This document shows, piece after piece, positions 18,445 to 27,811 of a DNA stretch of 64,000 nucleotides. The stretch is from Myxococcus guangdongensis. GTDB taxonomy: Bacteria > Myxococcota > Myxococcia > Myxococcales > Myxococcaceae. The stretch lies in the NCBI RefSeq assembly GCF_024198255.1, contig NZ_JAJVKW010000005.1:124001-188000 (forward strand), written 5' to 3'. Under the pieces are notes generated by a model, which was not told where the DNA came from, did not search any database, and worked only from the letters and a program-made list of their open reading frames with translations. The position numbers and the translations under genes are program-made. Numbering within the stretch: position 1 is the first letter of the stretch; each line of letters begins with the position of its first letter.

Positions 18445-18687
18445 ATGAGTGACGCCCAGGCTCCACTTGCCGCATTGACCGTCCCGCTCCTCGCGCTGGC
18501 GCAGGTGCCGCAGGAGGTGTCCGTCTCCACCGAGGGCTCCTCGGGACACAGCTACTGGTACTGGGTGGCGCTGCTCGTGCTGGCCGCGGCCGTCTTCGCG
18601 TGGGTCGCCGTGGCGCTGGCCCGCAAACGCAAGGCCCCGCCTCCCCGGTCCCCGCGCGCCACCCCCCGCTACCGCCGCCCCGTCTAG
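18445..18687 (+). CDS. Small single-pass membrane protein
   Basis: 80 residues. I chose ATG 18445 (GACGAGG 6 nt upstream) over ATG 18439, which is too close to that site. A hydrophobic N-terminal stretch (LAALTVPLLALAQ, perhaps a signal), a short polar segment, then one strong membrane helix (YWYWVALLVLAAAVFAWVAVALA) and a very basic Arg/Pro tail facing the cytosol. Not recognised. Its stop overlaps the end of trmJ by 4 bp on the opposite strand. Confidence 0.6.
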   Translation: MSDAQAPLAALTVPLLALAQVPQEVSVSTEGSSGHSYWYWVALLVLAAAVFAWVAVALARKRKAPPPRSPRATPRYRRPV

Positions 18688-19406
18688 CCTCGCGGGCCGT
18701 GCTTGCGCAGCGTGTGCAGCGCGGCCAGCCACAGCCGCGCCTCCTTGCGCGTCAGCCGTGAGCGACGCAGCGGCGCGAACAGGTCCCGCAAGCCCGTGCG
18801 CCCCGGCTGCGCGTCGATGAGGAACCCCCCCGACGTCAGCACGCCCTCCAGCGTCGACTCCACCTGCGCCAGCTCCGTGTCCGTCGCCGCCACCGGCAGG
18901 GGCCCGGGCGGCGGCGCGTGCGCCTCCAGCGTCGCCACGCGGACCTCGTAGGCGTACAGCAACACCGCCTGCGCCAGGTTGATGGATGGCTGCTCCGGCG
19001 CGGTGGGCACCGCGGACAAGTCGTGGCACCGCTCCACCTCCGCGTTGGTGAGCCCGCTGCGCTCATCCCCGAAGACGATGGCCACCGTGCCCTGTGTCGC
19101 GCGCGACACCCACTCTTCCGCGACGGCGCGAGGGGCCAGGCGCCGCTTGCCCTCCACCTTGCGGGAGCTGGTCCCCACCACCCACACACAGTCGGAGACG
19201 GCCTCCTCCAACGTGGCCGCGCGACGGGCGCCATCGAGAACGTCCTCGGCATGGACCGCCAGCCGGCGCGCGGGCGTCAAATCCTCCACCTCGGGCGTCA
19301 CCCAGACCCAATCCGACAGGCCGCAGTTCTTCAGCGCCCGAGCAGCGGCACCCAGGTTCTCCGCGTTGCGCGGACGCATCAGGACGAAACGGACGGGCAG
19401 CACCAT
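18684..19406 (-). CDS. trmJ: TrmJ-like tRNA 2'-O-methyltransferase
   Basis: 240 residues. SPOUT-class SAM-dependent methyltransferase: N-terminal RFVLMRPRNAENLGAAARALKNCGL, central FGDERSGLTNAEVERC, and PSINLAQAVLLYAYEV, which together form the trefoil-knot SAM site of the TrmJ/TrmH group; the C-terminal extension (about 165-240) is helical as in TrmJ. TrmJ methylates the 2'-OH of position 32 in certain tRNAs. The assignment to TrmJ rather than another TrmH relative is good but not certain. Confidence 0.86.
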   Translation of the reverse strand: MVLPVRFVLMRPRNAENLGAAARALKNCGLSDWVWVTPEVEDLTPARRLAVHAEDVLDGARRAATLEEAVSDCVWVVGTSSRKVEGKRRLAPRAVAEEWVSRATQGTVAIVFGDERSGLTNAEVERCHDLSAVPTAPEQPSINLAQAVLLYAYEVRVATLEAHAPPPGPLPVAATDTELAQVESTLEGVLTSGGFLIDAQPGRTGLRDLFAPLRRSRLTRKEARLWLAALHTLRKHGPRG

Positions 19407-19656
19407 GCCGGACCACCATACCCGCTTCCCTGGGGGCGTTGACCCCGATGCGTCGCCCTCCTATAGCGTGGCGCCATCGACCGCTGGGTGCGTGCGCGGA
19501 GGCCACCAGGAGTGTGGCCCCGGGTACACCCTGTGGGCCCGAGGACGCGTGGGGGACGCGTTCGGGCCGTGGGCGTTCGACCGCACTCCCCAAGATTCCT
19601 GGCGTGTGCGCCGTCGGCACGTCGCATGAAGAACAGCAGGCACCTTCGGAGGAAAC

Positions 19657-22600
19657 ATGGGTCCGCAGTCCGTCGTCTCCATCTCGCCACCGCGCGCAAG
19701 ACGCGCCGGTTGGCTCGTCGCCGCGCTGCTCCTGGGCGCCTCGCTCTCCGGTTGCAAGAAAGAGGAGTCGCAGCAGCCCGCCACCTCCTCGCCGAGCACC
19801 CCGAGCGCCACCACGCCTCCGCAGGCGAGCACCGGGGGCGACGCGGGCACCACCGCCGCCGTCGTGAAGGTGCCGCCCAAGCCGGAGGCCGTCACTCCCA
19901 TCATCCGCTCGCAGGGCGCCGTGGGCGTGCTGCCCCAGTCCATCGTCATCGAGCTGGCGCGACCGCTGCGCCCCGATGACCAGTCGGTGAAGCCGGGCAC
20001 CGTCGTCTCCATCTCCCCGCAGGTGCCCGGGCACCTGACCTGGAGCGGCCCCTCCACGCTGACCTTCAACACCTCCTCCGGTCAGGCCTTCGCCTTCGAC
20101 ACCGAGTACACCGTCAAGGTCGTCTCGCTGGAGACCGACGCGGGCGTGGTGAAGGCGCCCTCCGATGACGCCTGGAAGTACGTCTTCAAGACGCCGACCT
20201 TCCAGTTCCTCCGCATCCAGCCCAAGCAGCTGGACCTGGCCAAGAGCCGCATCGAGATGGACGTCGTCTTCTCCGGCCCCGTGGCCCCCAACCTCATGCG
20301 AGGCAAGGGCACGTTCCTGGTGGGCACCCAGCCCATCTCCGACGTGAAGTGGCGCTCCGTCGCCGGCGTGTCGAACGCGCTCACCGCGGAGCTCTCCAAC
20401 CCCGGCCTCAAGCCCGCGGCCACGGTGCGCTTCAGCCTCAAGCAGGGCCTGGCCGCCGCGTCCAACGCGAAGGCGCTCGCCCCCGCGGCCGAGGCCTCCT
20501 TCGTCCTGGACGGCGGCAAGCGCATGGACATCACCGGCATCAACCGGAAGGAGGGCAACAGCGGGCACTACCTCGAGGTGGCCTGCCGCGACGTGGACGC
20601 GAGCGCGCCTGCGAGCCCCCGCGTCTATGAGGAGTACGATTCGTACTACTGGGAGTCGGGCAACAAGGGCTGCGTGCTGGACGACGCCACGGCCGAGGCC
20701 TCCATCCACGTGACGCCGCCGGTGAAGGTCTCCGTGGCGCCCACGCGGCAGGGCTTCCGCATCTTCGGCGACTTCAAGCGCGGCACGTACACGCTGCGCA
20801 TCGACGCGGGCGCCACGTCCGTGGGCGGCGGCACCCTGCTGGCGAACTTCGAGCAGGAGCTGTCCATCCCCGCGCGCCAGTCGCAGCTCTCCTTCACCTC
20901 CGCGGGGCGCTACCTGCCGCGCGGCGCGTGGCGCAACCTGCCCCTGCAGCACCTCAACCTGGACGCGGTGGAGGTCACCATCCGCAACGTCCCGCCGGAG
21001 AACCTCATCTTCTGGATGAGCGACGACCAGCGCGAGACGGCGGACGAGCGCACGTCCAACCTCGTGGTGAAGAAGACGCTGCCGCTCCAGTCCGCCTCGG
21101 ACACGCTCACCACCACGTACCTGGACGTCGCGAGCCTCGTGCCCGCGACGACGCGGGGCCTGGTGGAGGTCTCCGTCCGTCGCAACCACCTGCAGGCCGC
21201 CACGCGCGTGCTGCTCACCGACTTGAGCCTCGTGGCCAAGCGGGGCGGACCGGCGCCGGGCTCGAAGGACTCGGGCGAGGTGTGGGTCTGGGCGCTCGGC
21301 ATCGAGAGCACGGACCCGGTGACGGGCGTGGAGGTGTCGCTGGTGAAGAAGAGCGGCCAGGCCGTCAGCCGCTGCGTCACCAAGGGCGCGGACGGGTGCG
21401 TGCTCAACGTGCCCCCGGCTGGCGTGGATGACAGCCAGCCCTTCGCGCTCATCGCGCGCCAGGGCGACGAGATGACGTACCTCAAGTACAACGAACTCAA
21501 GACGGAGATCGCCAACTCCGACGTGCAGGGCGAGCCGTACCGCTCCGAGAAGGCCTACCGCGCCTCGCTCTGGTCCGACCGCGGTGTGTACCGCCCCGGC
21601 GACACCGCGCACATCGCCGGCGTGCTGCGCGGCCAGGATGACCTGGCGCCGCCCACGGGCATGCCGGTGGAACTGGTGGTGGTGGACCCGCGCGAGCGCC
21701 AGCTCAAGAAGGTGCCGCTCAAGACGAACGACGCGGGCCTCGTCTCGCTCGACCTGCCCTTCGAGGCGTTCCAGGACACGGGCCACTACCGCGTCACGCT
21801 GAAGGTCGCCGACCGCGAGGTGGCGTCCTACGGCCTCAACGTGGAGGAGTTCGTCCCCGAGCGCATGAAGGTGACGGCCACCGCGGAGGCCCCCGGCTAC
21901 GTGCAGGGCGTGGAGATTCCCGTCGGCGTGGAGGCCGCCTACCTCTTCGGCGGCTCGGCCGAGGGCAGCCCCGTGGAGCTCAACTGCCGGCTGGTGCCGT
22001 CCGACTTCAAGCCGAAGCAGAACGCGCAGTTCACCTACGGCCTGTGGCGCCAGGACGGCAAGGAGCCGCGCCCCGTCACGCTGGGCCAGGCGAAGGGCAC
22101 GCTGGACGCGAAGGGCCAGGCGCTCATCCACTGCCCGGCGCTGGCGGCCATGGGCGGGCTGCGTGGGTCCGCGCGACTGAGCGCGCTTGCGAGCGTGTTC
22201 GAGTCCGGCAGCGGCCGCTCCACGGTGAGCGAGGCCAGCGTGCCCGTGCACCCGGAGCGCTACTACGTGGGCCTGCAGGCGAGCGTGGGCAAGGTGAAGG
22301 CCGGCAAGCCCTTCACCGTGAACGGCGTGGTGGTGGACTGGGACGGCAAGCCCGTCGCGTCCTCGTCGCTGGCGCCCGCTTCCGTGGAGGTGGAGTACGT
22401 CCGGCTGGAGGAGGAGTACGGCTACTACTACGACGAGGGCGAGGGCTATGACCGCTACCAGCGCTACCTGAGGCCGCTGCGCGAGGGCAGCGCCTCGGTG
22501 AAGGTGGTGGATGGCCGCTTCAACCTCACCGTCACGCCGGGCGCGGACGCGGCGGGCTACCTGGTGCGCGTGCGCTCCGGCAACGCGCAGACGGACCTGG

Positions 22601-25416
22601 AGCTGGAGGGTGAGGGCCGCTACTACTGGTGGGGCGAGGGCTCGCGCGTGGACCAGACGCCGCGTCCGCTCAAGCCCACCTCGCTGGACGTGGCCGTGCC
22701 CGCGAAGGCCGTCGTCGGCAAGCCCATCACCGTGAAGCTCAAGGCGCCCTACAAGGGCCGCATCCTGTTCACCGCGGAGACCGACCGCGTCCTCGCCACC
22801 GAGTGGAAGGCCGTGGAGCCGGGCGAGGTGACGTGGAGCTTCACGCCCAAGCAGTTCGCGCCCAACGTCTACGTGAGCACCTTCCTGGTGAAGGACCCGC
22901 ACCTCGAGTCCGCCGAGGCCTTCATGCCGGACCGCGCCTTCGGCGTGGCCAGCGTCGTGCTGGAGCCGGTGGACTACACGCAGCAGGTCACCCTGAACGT
23001 GCCCAAGGAGGTCCGCTCCAACGACACGCTCACCGTGGACCTGGACCTGGGCGCGCTCGAGGGCGCCACCTTCGCCACCGTGGCCGTGGTGGACGAGGGC
23101 ATCCTCTCCCTCACGCGCTTCCAGAGCCCGGACCCGCTCAAGGACATCTTCACCAAGCGCGCCCTGGGCGTGGACACCTTCGAGACCATCGGCTGGACGC
23201 TGCTGGTGCCTCCGGGTGGCAGCTCGCGCTCCACCGGTGGTGACGCGGAGGGGGATGCGTCCGGCCGCGTGCAGCCCGTCAAGCCCGTGGCCCTGTGGAG
23301 CGGCGTGGTGCCGGTGCCGGCCAATGGCAAGCTGCGCCTGCCGTTCCAGCTCCCGCAGTACCGGGGCGCGGTGCGGGTGATGGCGGTGACGGCGGGGCCC
23401 AAGCGCATGGGCCGCGCCAGCGCGCAGGTGCTGGTGAGAGACCCGCTGGTGCTCCAGACGACGCTGCCGCGCTTCCTCACCCAGAACGATGAAATCCAGG
23501 TGCCCGTCTTCGTCACCAACCTGTCCGGCAAGGTGCAGGACGTGAAGGTGACGCTGGCCGCGGAGTCGCTGCCGGTGCCCGGGCTCACCCAGCCCGCGGA
23601 CACGGCGTCGCCGCTGCAACTGCTCGGCAAGAGCGAGGGCCGCGCGCGCGTGGAGGATGGCAAGTCCACGACGTTCGTCTTCCAGGCTCGCGCGGTGCAG
23701 TCGGTGGGCGCCGCGCGGCTGAGCGTGGTGGTGGAGGGCGGCGGCTACACGTCGAAGGAGACGCTGGATGTGCCGCTGTCCCCGTCGGGTCCGCGCGAGC
23801 GCCGCGTGCAGCGCATCGAGCTGGCGCAGGGCGTGACGGACGTCTCCAAGTCCCTGCAGGGGTGGGTGCCCACCACGGAGCGCTCCACGCTCTGGGTGAC
23901 GGCCAACCCCTATGCGCAGTCGCTCCAGCACCTGTCGTACCTGGTGCGGTACCCGTACGGCTGCATCGAGCAGACGACGTCCTCCACCCGGCCGCTGCTC
24001 TTCGTGTCGGAGCTGGTGGACCAGGTGGACCCCACGCTGAAGAAGAATGGGGACGTGGGGGACATGGTGCTCGCGGGCATCAACCGCGTGCTGTCCATGC
24101 AGACGCCCTCGGGCGGCTTCGGCTACTGGCCGGGCGAGACGGAGCCGCAGCTGTGGGGCACCGCGTACGCGACGCACATGCTCCTGGACGCGCAGAAGCA
24201 GAAGTACCCCGTTCCGCAGGACCGCCTGGATGACGCGCTCCTGTGGATGGGCAACACGCTCAACACGATGGAGGGCAACACGAGCGTCGCCCGCGACTAC
24301 CACGGCAACTCAGAGGCCTACATGCACTACGTGCTGGCGGTGTCCGGCAAGGGCCGCAAGGCGCGCGTGCAGAAGCTGGTGGACGGGTTGGCCGAGGCCG
24401 CCAAGAAGGCCCCGCTCAAGGGCGAGCAGCTGGAAGAGGACTACATGCTCAAGGCGGCGCTGTGGCTCGCGGGAGACCGCCGCTACGAGAAGGAGCTGCG
24501 CAACCCGGACCTGACGCCCGTCACCGACGAGCGGCGCAACAACTGGTCCTTCTACTCGGACCGGCGCCGACGCGGCTTCATGCTGAGCACCTATCAGGAC
24601 CTGTTCGGCACCGACGCCGCGGGTGAGCCGCTGGCGGCCATGGTGGCGAGCGCGCTGCAGTCGAGCCCGAGCTATTGGTACACGACGCAGGAGCTGGTCT
24701 GGGGCATCACCGGCCTGGGCAAGCGGCTCAAGGGCGTGGCCACCAGCTTCACGCCTCCGACGCTGACGGTGGATGGCAAGGAGGTCGTGGCGAAGCAGGC
24801 CAAGGACGCGCGCGCTTCGGACCGCACCTGGGCGCTGGCCCGCGCGAGCGAGCGCAAGAGCCTCCAGCTCGACTTGAAGGACAAGTCGGCTGGCACGCTG
24901 TTCCTCGTGCTGAGCAGCGAGGGCGTGCGCTCGGACGGACCGCCGCGCGTGGGCGGCGAGGGCCTGAAGCTCAGCCGCAAGTACCGCAAGCAGGACGGCA
25001 CGGAGGTGAGCCTGAAGGAGTCGCCGGTGGCGCTCGCGGAACTGGTCTACGTGGAGCTGGAGCTGACCAACACCACGGGCGAGCGGGTGCAGAACATCGC
25101 GCTGGTCGACCGGCTGCCGGCGGGCTGGGAGATCGAGAACGCGCGGCTGGGCCGGGGCGGCTCGGTGGACTGGGTGCAGGCCGACGCGATGTGGACCCCG
25201 GACTACGTCAACATCCGGGATGACCGCATGGAGGTCTTCGGCGCGCTGGGGGCTCGCGAGTCGAAGAAGGTCATCTACGCGGTGCGCGCGGTGACGGCGG
25301 GGGCCTTCACGTTGCCCACGGCGGAGGCCGAGGCGATGTACGACCCGCGCCTGTGGGCCCGCGAGGCGGGCGGCACGGTGCAGGTGTCCGGCCCGTGGAA
25401 GGACAACCTCCTCTGA
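19657..25416 (+). CDS. Bacterial alpha-2-macroglobulin lipoprotein
   Basis: 1919 residues; a periplasmic protease trap. The signal peptide ends at lipobox LSGC (GASLSGCKK), and GGAGG lies just before the ATG. MG-type beta-sandwich domains fill the N-terminal two thirds (LWSDRGVYRPGDTAHIAGVLR is the MG2 hallmark; YCLYVVDEGILSLT-like VVDEGILSLTRF in the middle). The thioester motif is intact: Cys1436-Ile-Glu-Gln1439 in YPYGCIEQT, followed by the alpha-toroid TED domain. Three Tyr/acid-rich inserts (around 325, 918 and 988) are unusual. The gene is followed 1 bp later by pbpC, as in E. coli yfhM-pbpC, so it probably guards cell-wall repair by PBP1C against attacking proteases. Confidence 0.93.
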   Translation: MGPQSVVSISPPRARRAGWLVAALLLGASLSGCKKEESQQPATSSPSTPSATTPPQASTGGDAGTTAAVVKVPPKPEAVTPIIRSQGAVGVLPQSIVIELARPLRPDDQSVKPGTVVSISPQVPGHLTWSGPSTLTFNTSSGQAFAFDTEYTVKVVSLETDAGVVKAPSDDAWKYVFKTPTFQFLRIQPKQLDLAKSRIEMDVVFSGPVAPNLMRGKGTFLVGTQPISDVKWRSVAGVSNALTAELSNPGLKPAATVRFSLKQGLAAASNAKALAPAAEASFVLDGGKRMDITGINRKEGNSGHYLEVACRDVDASAPASPRVYEEYDSYYWESGNKGCVLDDATAEASIHVTPPVKVSVAPTRQGFRIFGDFKRGTYTLRIDAGATSVGGGTLLANFEQELSIPARQSQLSFTSAGRYLPRGAWRNLPLQHLNLDAVEVTIRNVPPENLIFWMSDDQRETADERTSNLVVKKTLPLQSASDTLTTTYLDVASLVPATTRGLVEVSVRRNHLQAATRVLLTDLSLVAKRGGPAPGSKDSGEVWVWALGIESTDPVTGVEVSLVKKSGQAVSRCVTKGADGCVLNVPPAGVDDSQPFALIARQGDEMTYLKYNELKTEIANSDVQGEPYRSEKAYRASLWSDRGVYRPGDTAHIAGVLRGQDDLAPPTGMPVELVVVDPRERQLKKVPLKTNDAGLVSLDLPFEAFQDTGHYRVTLKVADREVASYGLNVEEFVPERMKVTATAEAPGYVQGVEIPVGVEAAYLFGGSAEGSPVELNCRLVPSDFKPKQNAQFTYGLWRQDGKEPRPVTLGQAKGTLDAKGQALIHCPALAAMGGLRGSARLSALASVFESGSGRSTVSEASVPVHPERYYVGLQASVGKVKAGKPFTVNGVVVDWDGKPVASSSLAPASVEVEYVRLEEEYGYYYDEGEGYDRYQRYLRPLREGSASVKVVDGRFNLTVTPGADAAGYLVRVRSGNAQTDLELEGEGRYYWWGEGSRVDQTPRPLKPTSLDVAVPAKAVVGKPITVKLKAPYKGRILFTAETDRVLATEWKAVEPGEVTWSFTPKQFAPNVYVSTFLVKDPHLESAEAFMPDRAFGVASVVLEPVDYTQQVTLNVPKEVRSNDTLTVDLDLGALEGATFATVAVVDEGILSLTRFQSPDPLKDIFTKRALGVDTFETIGWTLLVPPGGSSRSTGGDAEGDASGRVQPVKPVALWSGVVPVPANGKLRLPFQLPQYRGAVRVMAVTAGPKRMGRASAQVLVRDPLVLQTTLPRFLTQNDEIQVPVFVTNLSGKVQDVKVTLAAESLPVPGLTQPADTASPLQLLGKSEGRARVEDGKSTTFVFQARAVQSVGAARLSVVVEGGGYTSKETLDVPLSPSGPRERRVQRIELAQGVTDVSKSLQGWVPTTERSTLWVTANPYAQSLQHLSYLVRYPYGCIEQTTSSTRPLLFVSELVDQVDPTLKKNGDVGDMVLAGINRVLSMQTPSGGFGYWPGETEPQLWGTAYATHMLLDAQKQKYPVPQDRLDDALLWMGNTLNTMEGNTSVARDYHGNSEAYMHYVLAVSGKGRKARVQKLVDGLAEAAKKAPLKGEQLEEDYMLKAALWLAGDRRYEKELRNPDLTPVTDERRNNWSFYSDRRRRGFMLSTYQDLFGTDAAGEPLAAMVASALQSSPSYWYTTQELVWGITGLGKRLKGVATSFTPPTLTVDGKEVVAKQAKDARASDRTWALARASERKSLQLDLKDKSAGTLFLVLSSEGVRSDGPPRVGGEGLKLSRKYRKQDGTEVSLKESPVALAELVYVELELTNTTGERVQNIALVDRLPAGWEIENARLGRGGSVDWVQADAMWTPDYVNIRDDRMEVFGALGARESKKVIYAVRAVTAGAFTLPTAEAEAMYDPRLWAREAGGTVQVSGPWKDNLL

Positions 25417-25417
25417 C

Positions 25418-27790
25418 ATGCGACGCCTCCGTCCACTCCTGAAGAAGCTCCTCTGGACCGCCGCGGGGCTCTTGCTCCTCGCGGCGGTGGGAGTGGCGGC
25501 GGCGTGGTCCGTGCCGCTGCCGTCGCGGCTCTCCGCACCCCCTTCGGTGGTGATGGAGTACCGCGACGGCACCCCGGCGCACGTCTTCCTCGCGCCCGAC
25601 GAGCGCTGGCGCATCGCCGCGCCTGTCGAGCGCATCGACCCGGCCTACCTCCGGGCGTTGTTCGCGCTGGAGGACAAGCGCTTCCATTCACACCCCGGTG
25701 TGGACCCCCTCGCCGTGGCGCGCGCCGCCGCGCTCAACGTGGCGCGGGGACGCCGGGTGTCGGGGGCCTCCACCCTGACGATGCAGCTGGTGCGCATGCT
25801 GGAGCCCCGGCCGCGCACCTTCACCTCGAAGTGGGTGGAGTCCCTTCGCGCGGTGCAGCTCGAGCTGCGCCTGACCAAGCAGGAGGTGCTCGCGGCCTAT
25901 CTCCAGTTCGTCCCCTACGGGCGCAACGTGGAGGGCGTGGAGGCCGCGGCCCTGGCGTACTTCGGCCACACCGCGGCGCACCTGAGCCCGGCTGAAATCG
26001 CCACGCTGCTCGCGGTGCCGCAGAACCCCAACCGCCGCTTCCCCACGCCGGAGAACCAGGCGCGGCTGCGCGCGGCGCGCGACGACGTGGCCCGCAGGCT
26101 GCTGGAGGCCGAGGCCCTGCCTCGTGGACCCGAGGAGGCGAGGGTGCCCGCAGAGCAGGTGCTCGCCGACGTGCGGGCCTCCGATGTTCCGGGAGGGCTC
26201 AAGGCGTTCCCCCGCGAGGCGCCTCACGTGGCGGTGTGGCTCAGGGCCCAGCGCCCCGGCCAGATGCGACTGGCCACCACGCTGGACGCGGGCACGCAGC
26301 GCCTGGTGGAGCGGGTGATGCGCGACGCGGCCCGGGAGCTGAAGTCCAAGGGCATCCACAACGGCACGGCGGTGGTGGTGGAGCGGGAGCAGGGCGCGGT
26401 GCTCGCGCTGGTGGGCAACTTCGACTTCTTCGACGCGGAGCACGGCGGGCAGATTGTCGGCTTCGCCACGCCGCGCTCGCCGGGCTCGGCGCTCAAGCCG
26501 CTGCTGTACGCCATGGGCATCGACATGGGCATCACCGGCCCCGAGCAGCTCGTGGCGGACATCCCCACGACGTACGGCGGCTATGCGCCGCGCAACTTCG
26601 ACGGCCGCTTCCTGGGGCTGGTGCGGCTGGAGTACGCGCTGTCCCAGTCCCTCAACATGCCCTTCGTGCGCCTGCTCGAACGCGTGGGCGTGGAGCGCTT
26701 CCTGTCCGCGCTCAGGACCTCGGGTGTCACCAGCCTGGTGACGGACCCGGGCCACTACGGCCTGTCCGCGGCCGTGGGCGGCATCGAGCTGACGCCCCTG
26801 GAGGTCGCGGGGCTCTACGTGGCCATGGCGGGGGATGGCCGGGCCCGTCCGCTGCGCCTGCTCGAGGAAGGGCAGCCGCTGGAGACCCCCGTGGAGGTCA
26901 TGTCGCCGGGCGCCGCGTGGCTGACGCGCAAGGCGCTGGCGCTGAGAGACCGGCCGGACTTCCCGGAGCGGCGCCGGCTGACGGGGCTGCCCGCGCGGGT
27001 GCACTGGAAGACGGGCACGAGCTTCGGTCACCGTGACGCGTGGGCCGCCGGCTCCGGCCCCCGGCACACCGCCGTCGTGTGGCTGGGCAACTTCAACCAC
27101 TCGCCGAGCGTGCACCTGGTGGGCGCGGACGCCGCGGGCCCGGTGCTGTTCGACATCCTCGAGGGCGTGGGGCCCCGGGGCCGCTCGCTGCCCGAGGACG
27201 AGACGGTGGTGCCGGAGGACTTGATGAAGGTGGAGGTCTGCGCGTACTCGGGGCACCTGCCGACGGAGGCCTGCCTCCAGCGCAAGCAGGTCTACGCGCG
27301 CCGCTCGGCCGTCCCCACCGCGGTGTGTCCCTATCACCAGCACGTGGAGGTGGACGTGGCCACGGGCCTGTCCGTGGGCCCCACGTGCAGCACGGGGCGC
27401 AAGACGGAGTCACGCGTCTTCGTCACGTGGCCGGCGACGATTCGCCGCTGGCTGGAGGAGCAGCACCGCCGGCTCCCCGAGCCTCCCGCGCCGGCCCCCG
27501 GGTGTGAGCCGGGAGGCGCTCGCGCGGCCCCCTCCATCGTCTCACCGGCCTCCGGCCACATCGCGCTGCTGATTCCAGGCGTGCCCGCGGACCAGCAGGA
27601 GGTGCCGCTGGAGGCGGAGGCCTCGCACGAGCGCGCGCTCACCTGGTTCGTGGATGGCGCGCTGCTCGGCTCGGCTCGCGCGGACGAGCGGGTGTGGTGG
27701 ACACCGTCGGTGGGCTCGCACGAAATCCTGGTCACCGATGACCGGGGCCTCACCGCCCGCCGCACGCTGGTCGTCCGCGAGCGACGGTAG
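25418..27790 (+). CDS. pbpC: Penicillin-binding protein 1C
   Basis: 790 residues. N-terminal membrane anchor (11-31), then a GT51 glycosyltransferase domain with LEDKRFHSHPGVDP (catalytic Glu85) and GASTLTMQLVRML. The transpeptidase domain has SALK (Ser357, Lys360), SLN (411-413) and KTGTS (Lys531), all intact, so it should both polymerise and cross-link peptidoglycan. A Cys-containing linker and a C-terminal BiPBP_C-type beta domain (about 690-790) complete the PBP1C layout. The ATG is 1 bp after the alpha-2-macroglobulin stop, so the two are translationally coupled. Confidence 0.94.
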   Translation: MRRLRPLLKKLLWTAAGLLLLAAVGVAAAWSVPLPSRLSAPPSVVMEYRDGTPAHVFLAPDERWRIAAPVERIDPAYLRALFALEDKRFHSHPGVDPLAVARAAALNVARGRRVSGASTLTMQLVRMLEPRPRTFTSKWVESLRAVQLELRLTKQEVLAAYLQFVPYGRNVEGVEAAALAYFGHTAAHLSPAEIATLLAVPQNPNRRFPTPENQARLRAARDDVARRLLEAEALPRGPEEARVPAEQVLADVRASDVPGGLKAFPREAPHVAVWLRAQRPGQMRLATTLDAGTQRLVERVMRDAARELKSKGIHNGTAVVVEREQGAVLALVGNFDFFDAEHGGQIVGFATPRSPGSALKPLLYAMGIDMGITGPEQLVADIPTTYGGYAPRNFDGRFLGLVRLEYALSQSLNMPFVRLLERVGVERFLSALRTSGVTSLVTDPGHYGLSAAVGGIELTPLEVAGLYVAMAGDGRARPLRLLEEGQPLETPVEVMSPGAAWLTRKALALRDRPDFPERRRLTGLPARVHWKTGTSFGHRDAWAAGSGPRHTAVVWLGNFNHSPSVHLVGADAAGPVLFDILEGVGPRGRSLPEDETVVPEDLMKVEVCAYSGHLPTEACLQRKQVYARRSAVPTAVCPYHQHVEVDVATGLSVGPTCSTGRKTESRVFVTWPATIRRWLEEQHRRLPEPPAPAPGCEPGGARAAPSIVSPASGHIALLIPGVPADQQEVPLEAEASHERALTWFVDGALLGSARADERVWWTPSVGSHEILVTDDRGLTARRTLVVRERR

Positions 27791-27811
27791 GCCCCGGCCA
27801 GGGCTTCCGCT

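Noticed and set aside
19063..24303. 1746-residue open frame on the minus strand opposite the alpha-2-macroglobulin gene
   Set aside because: Arises from strong GC at third positions of the real gene; the product is His/Arg/Leu/Val-rich noise with no domains.
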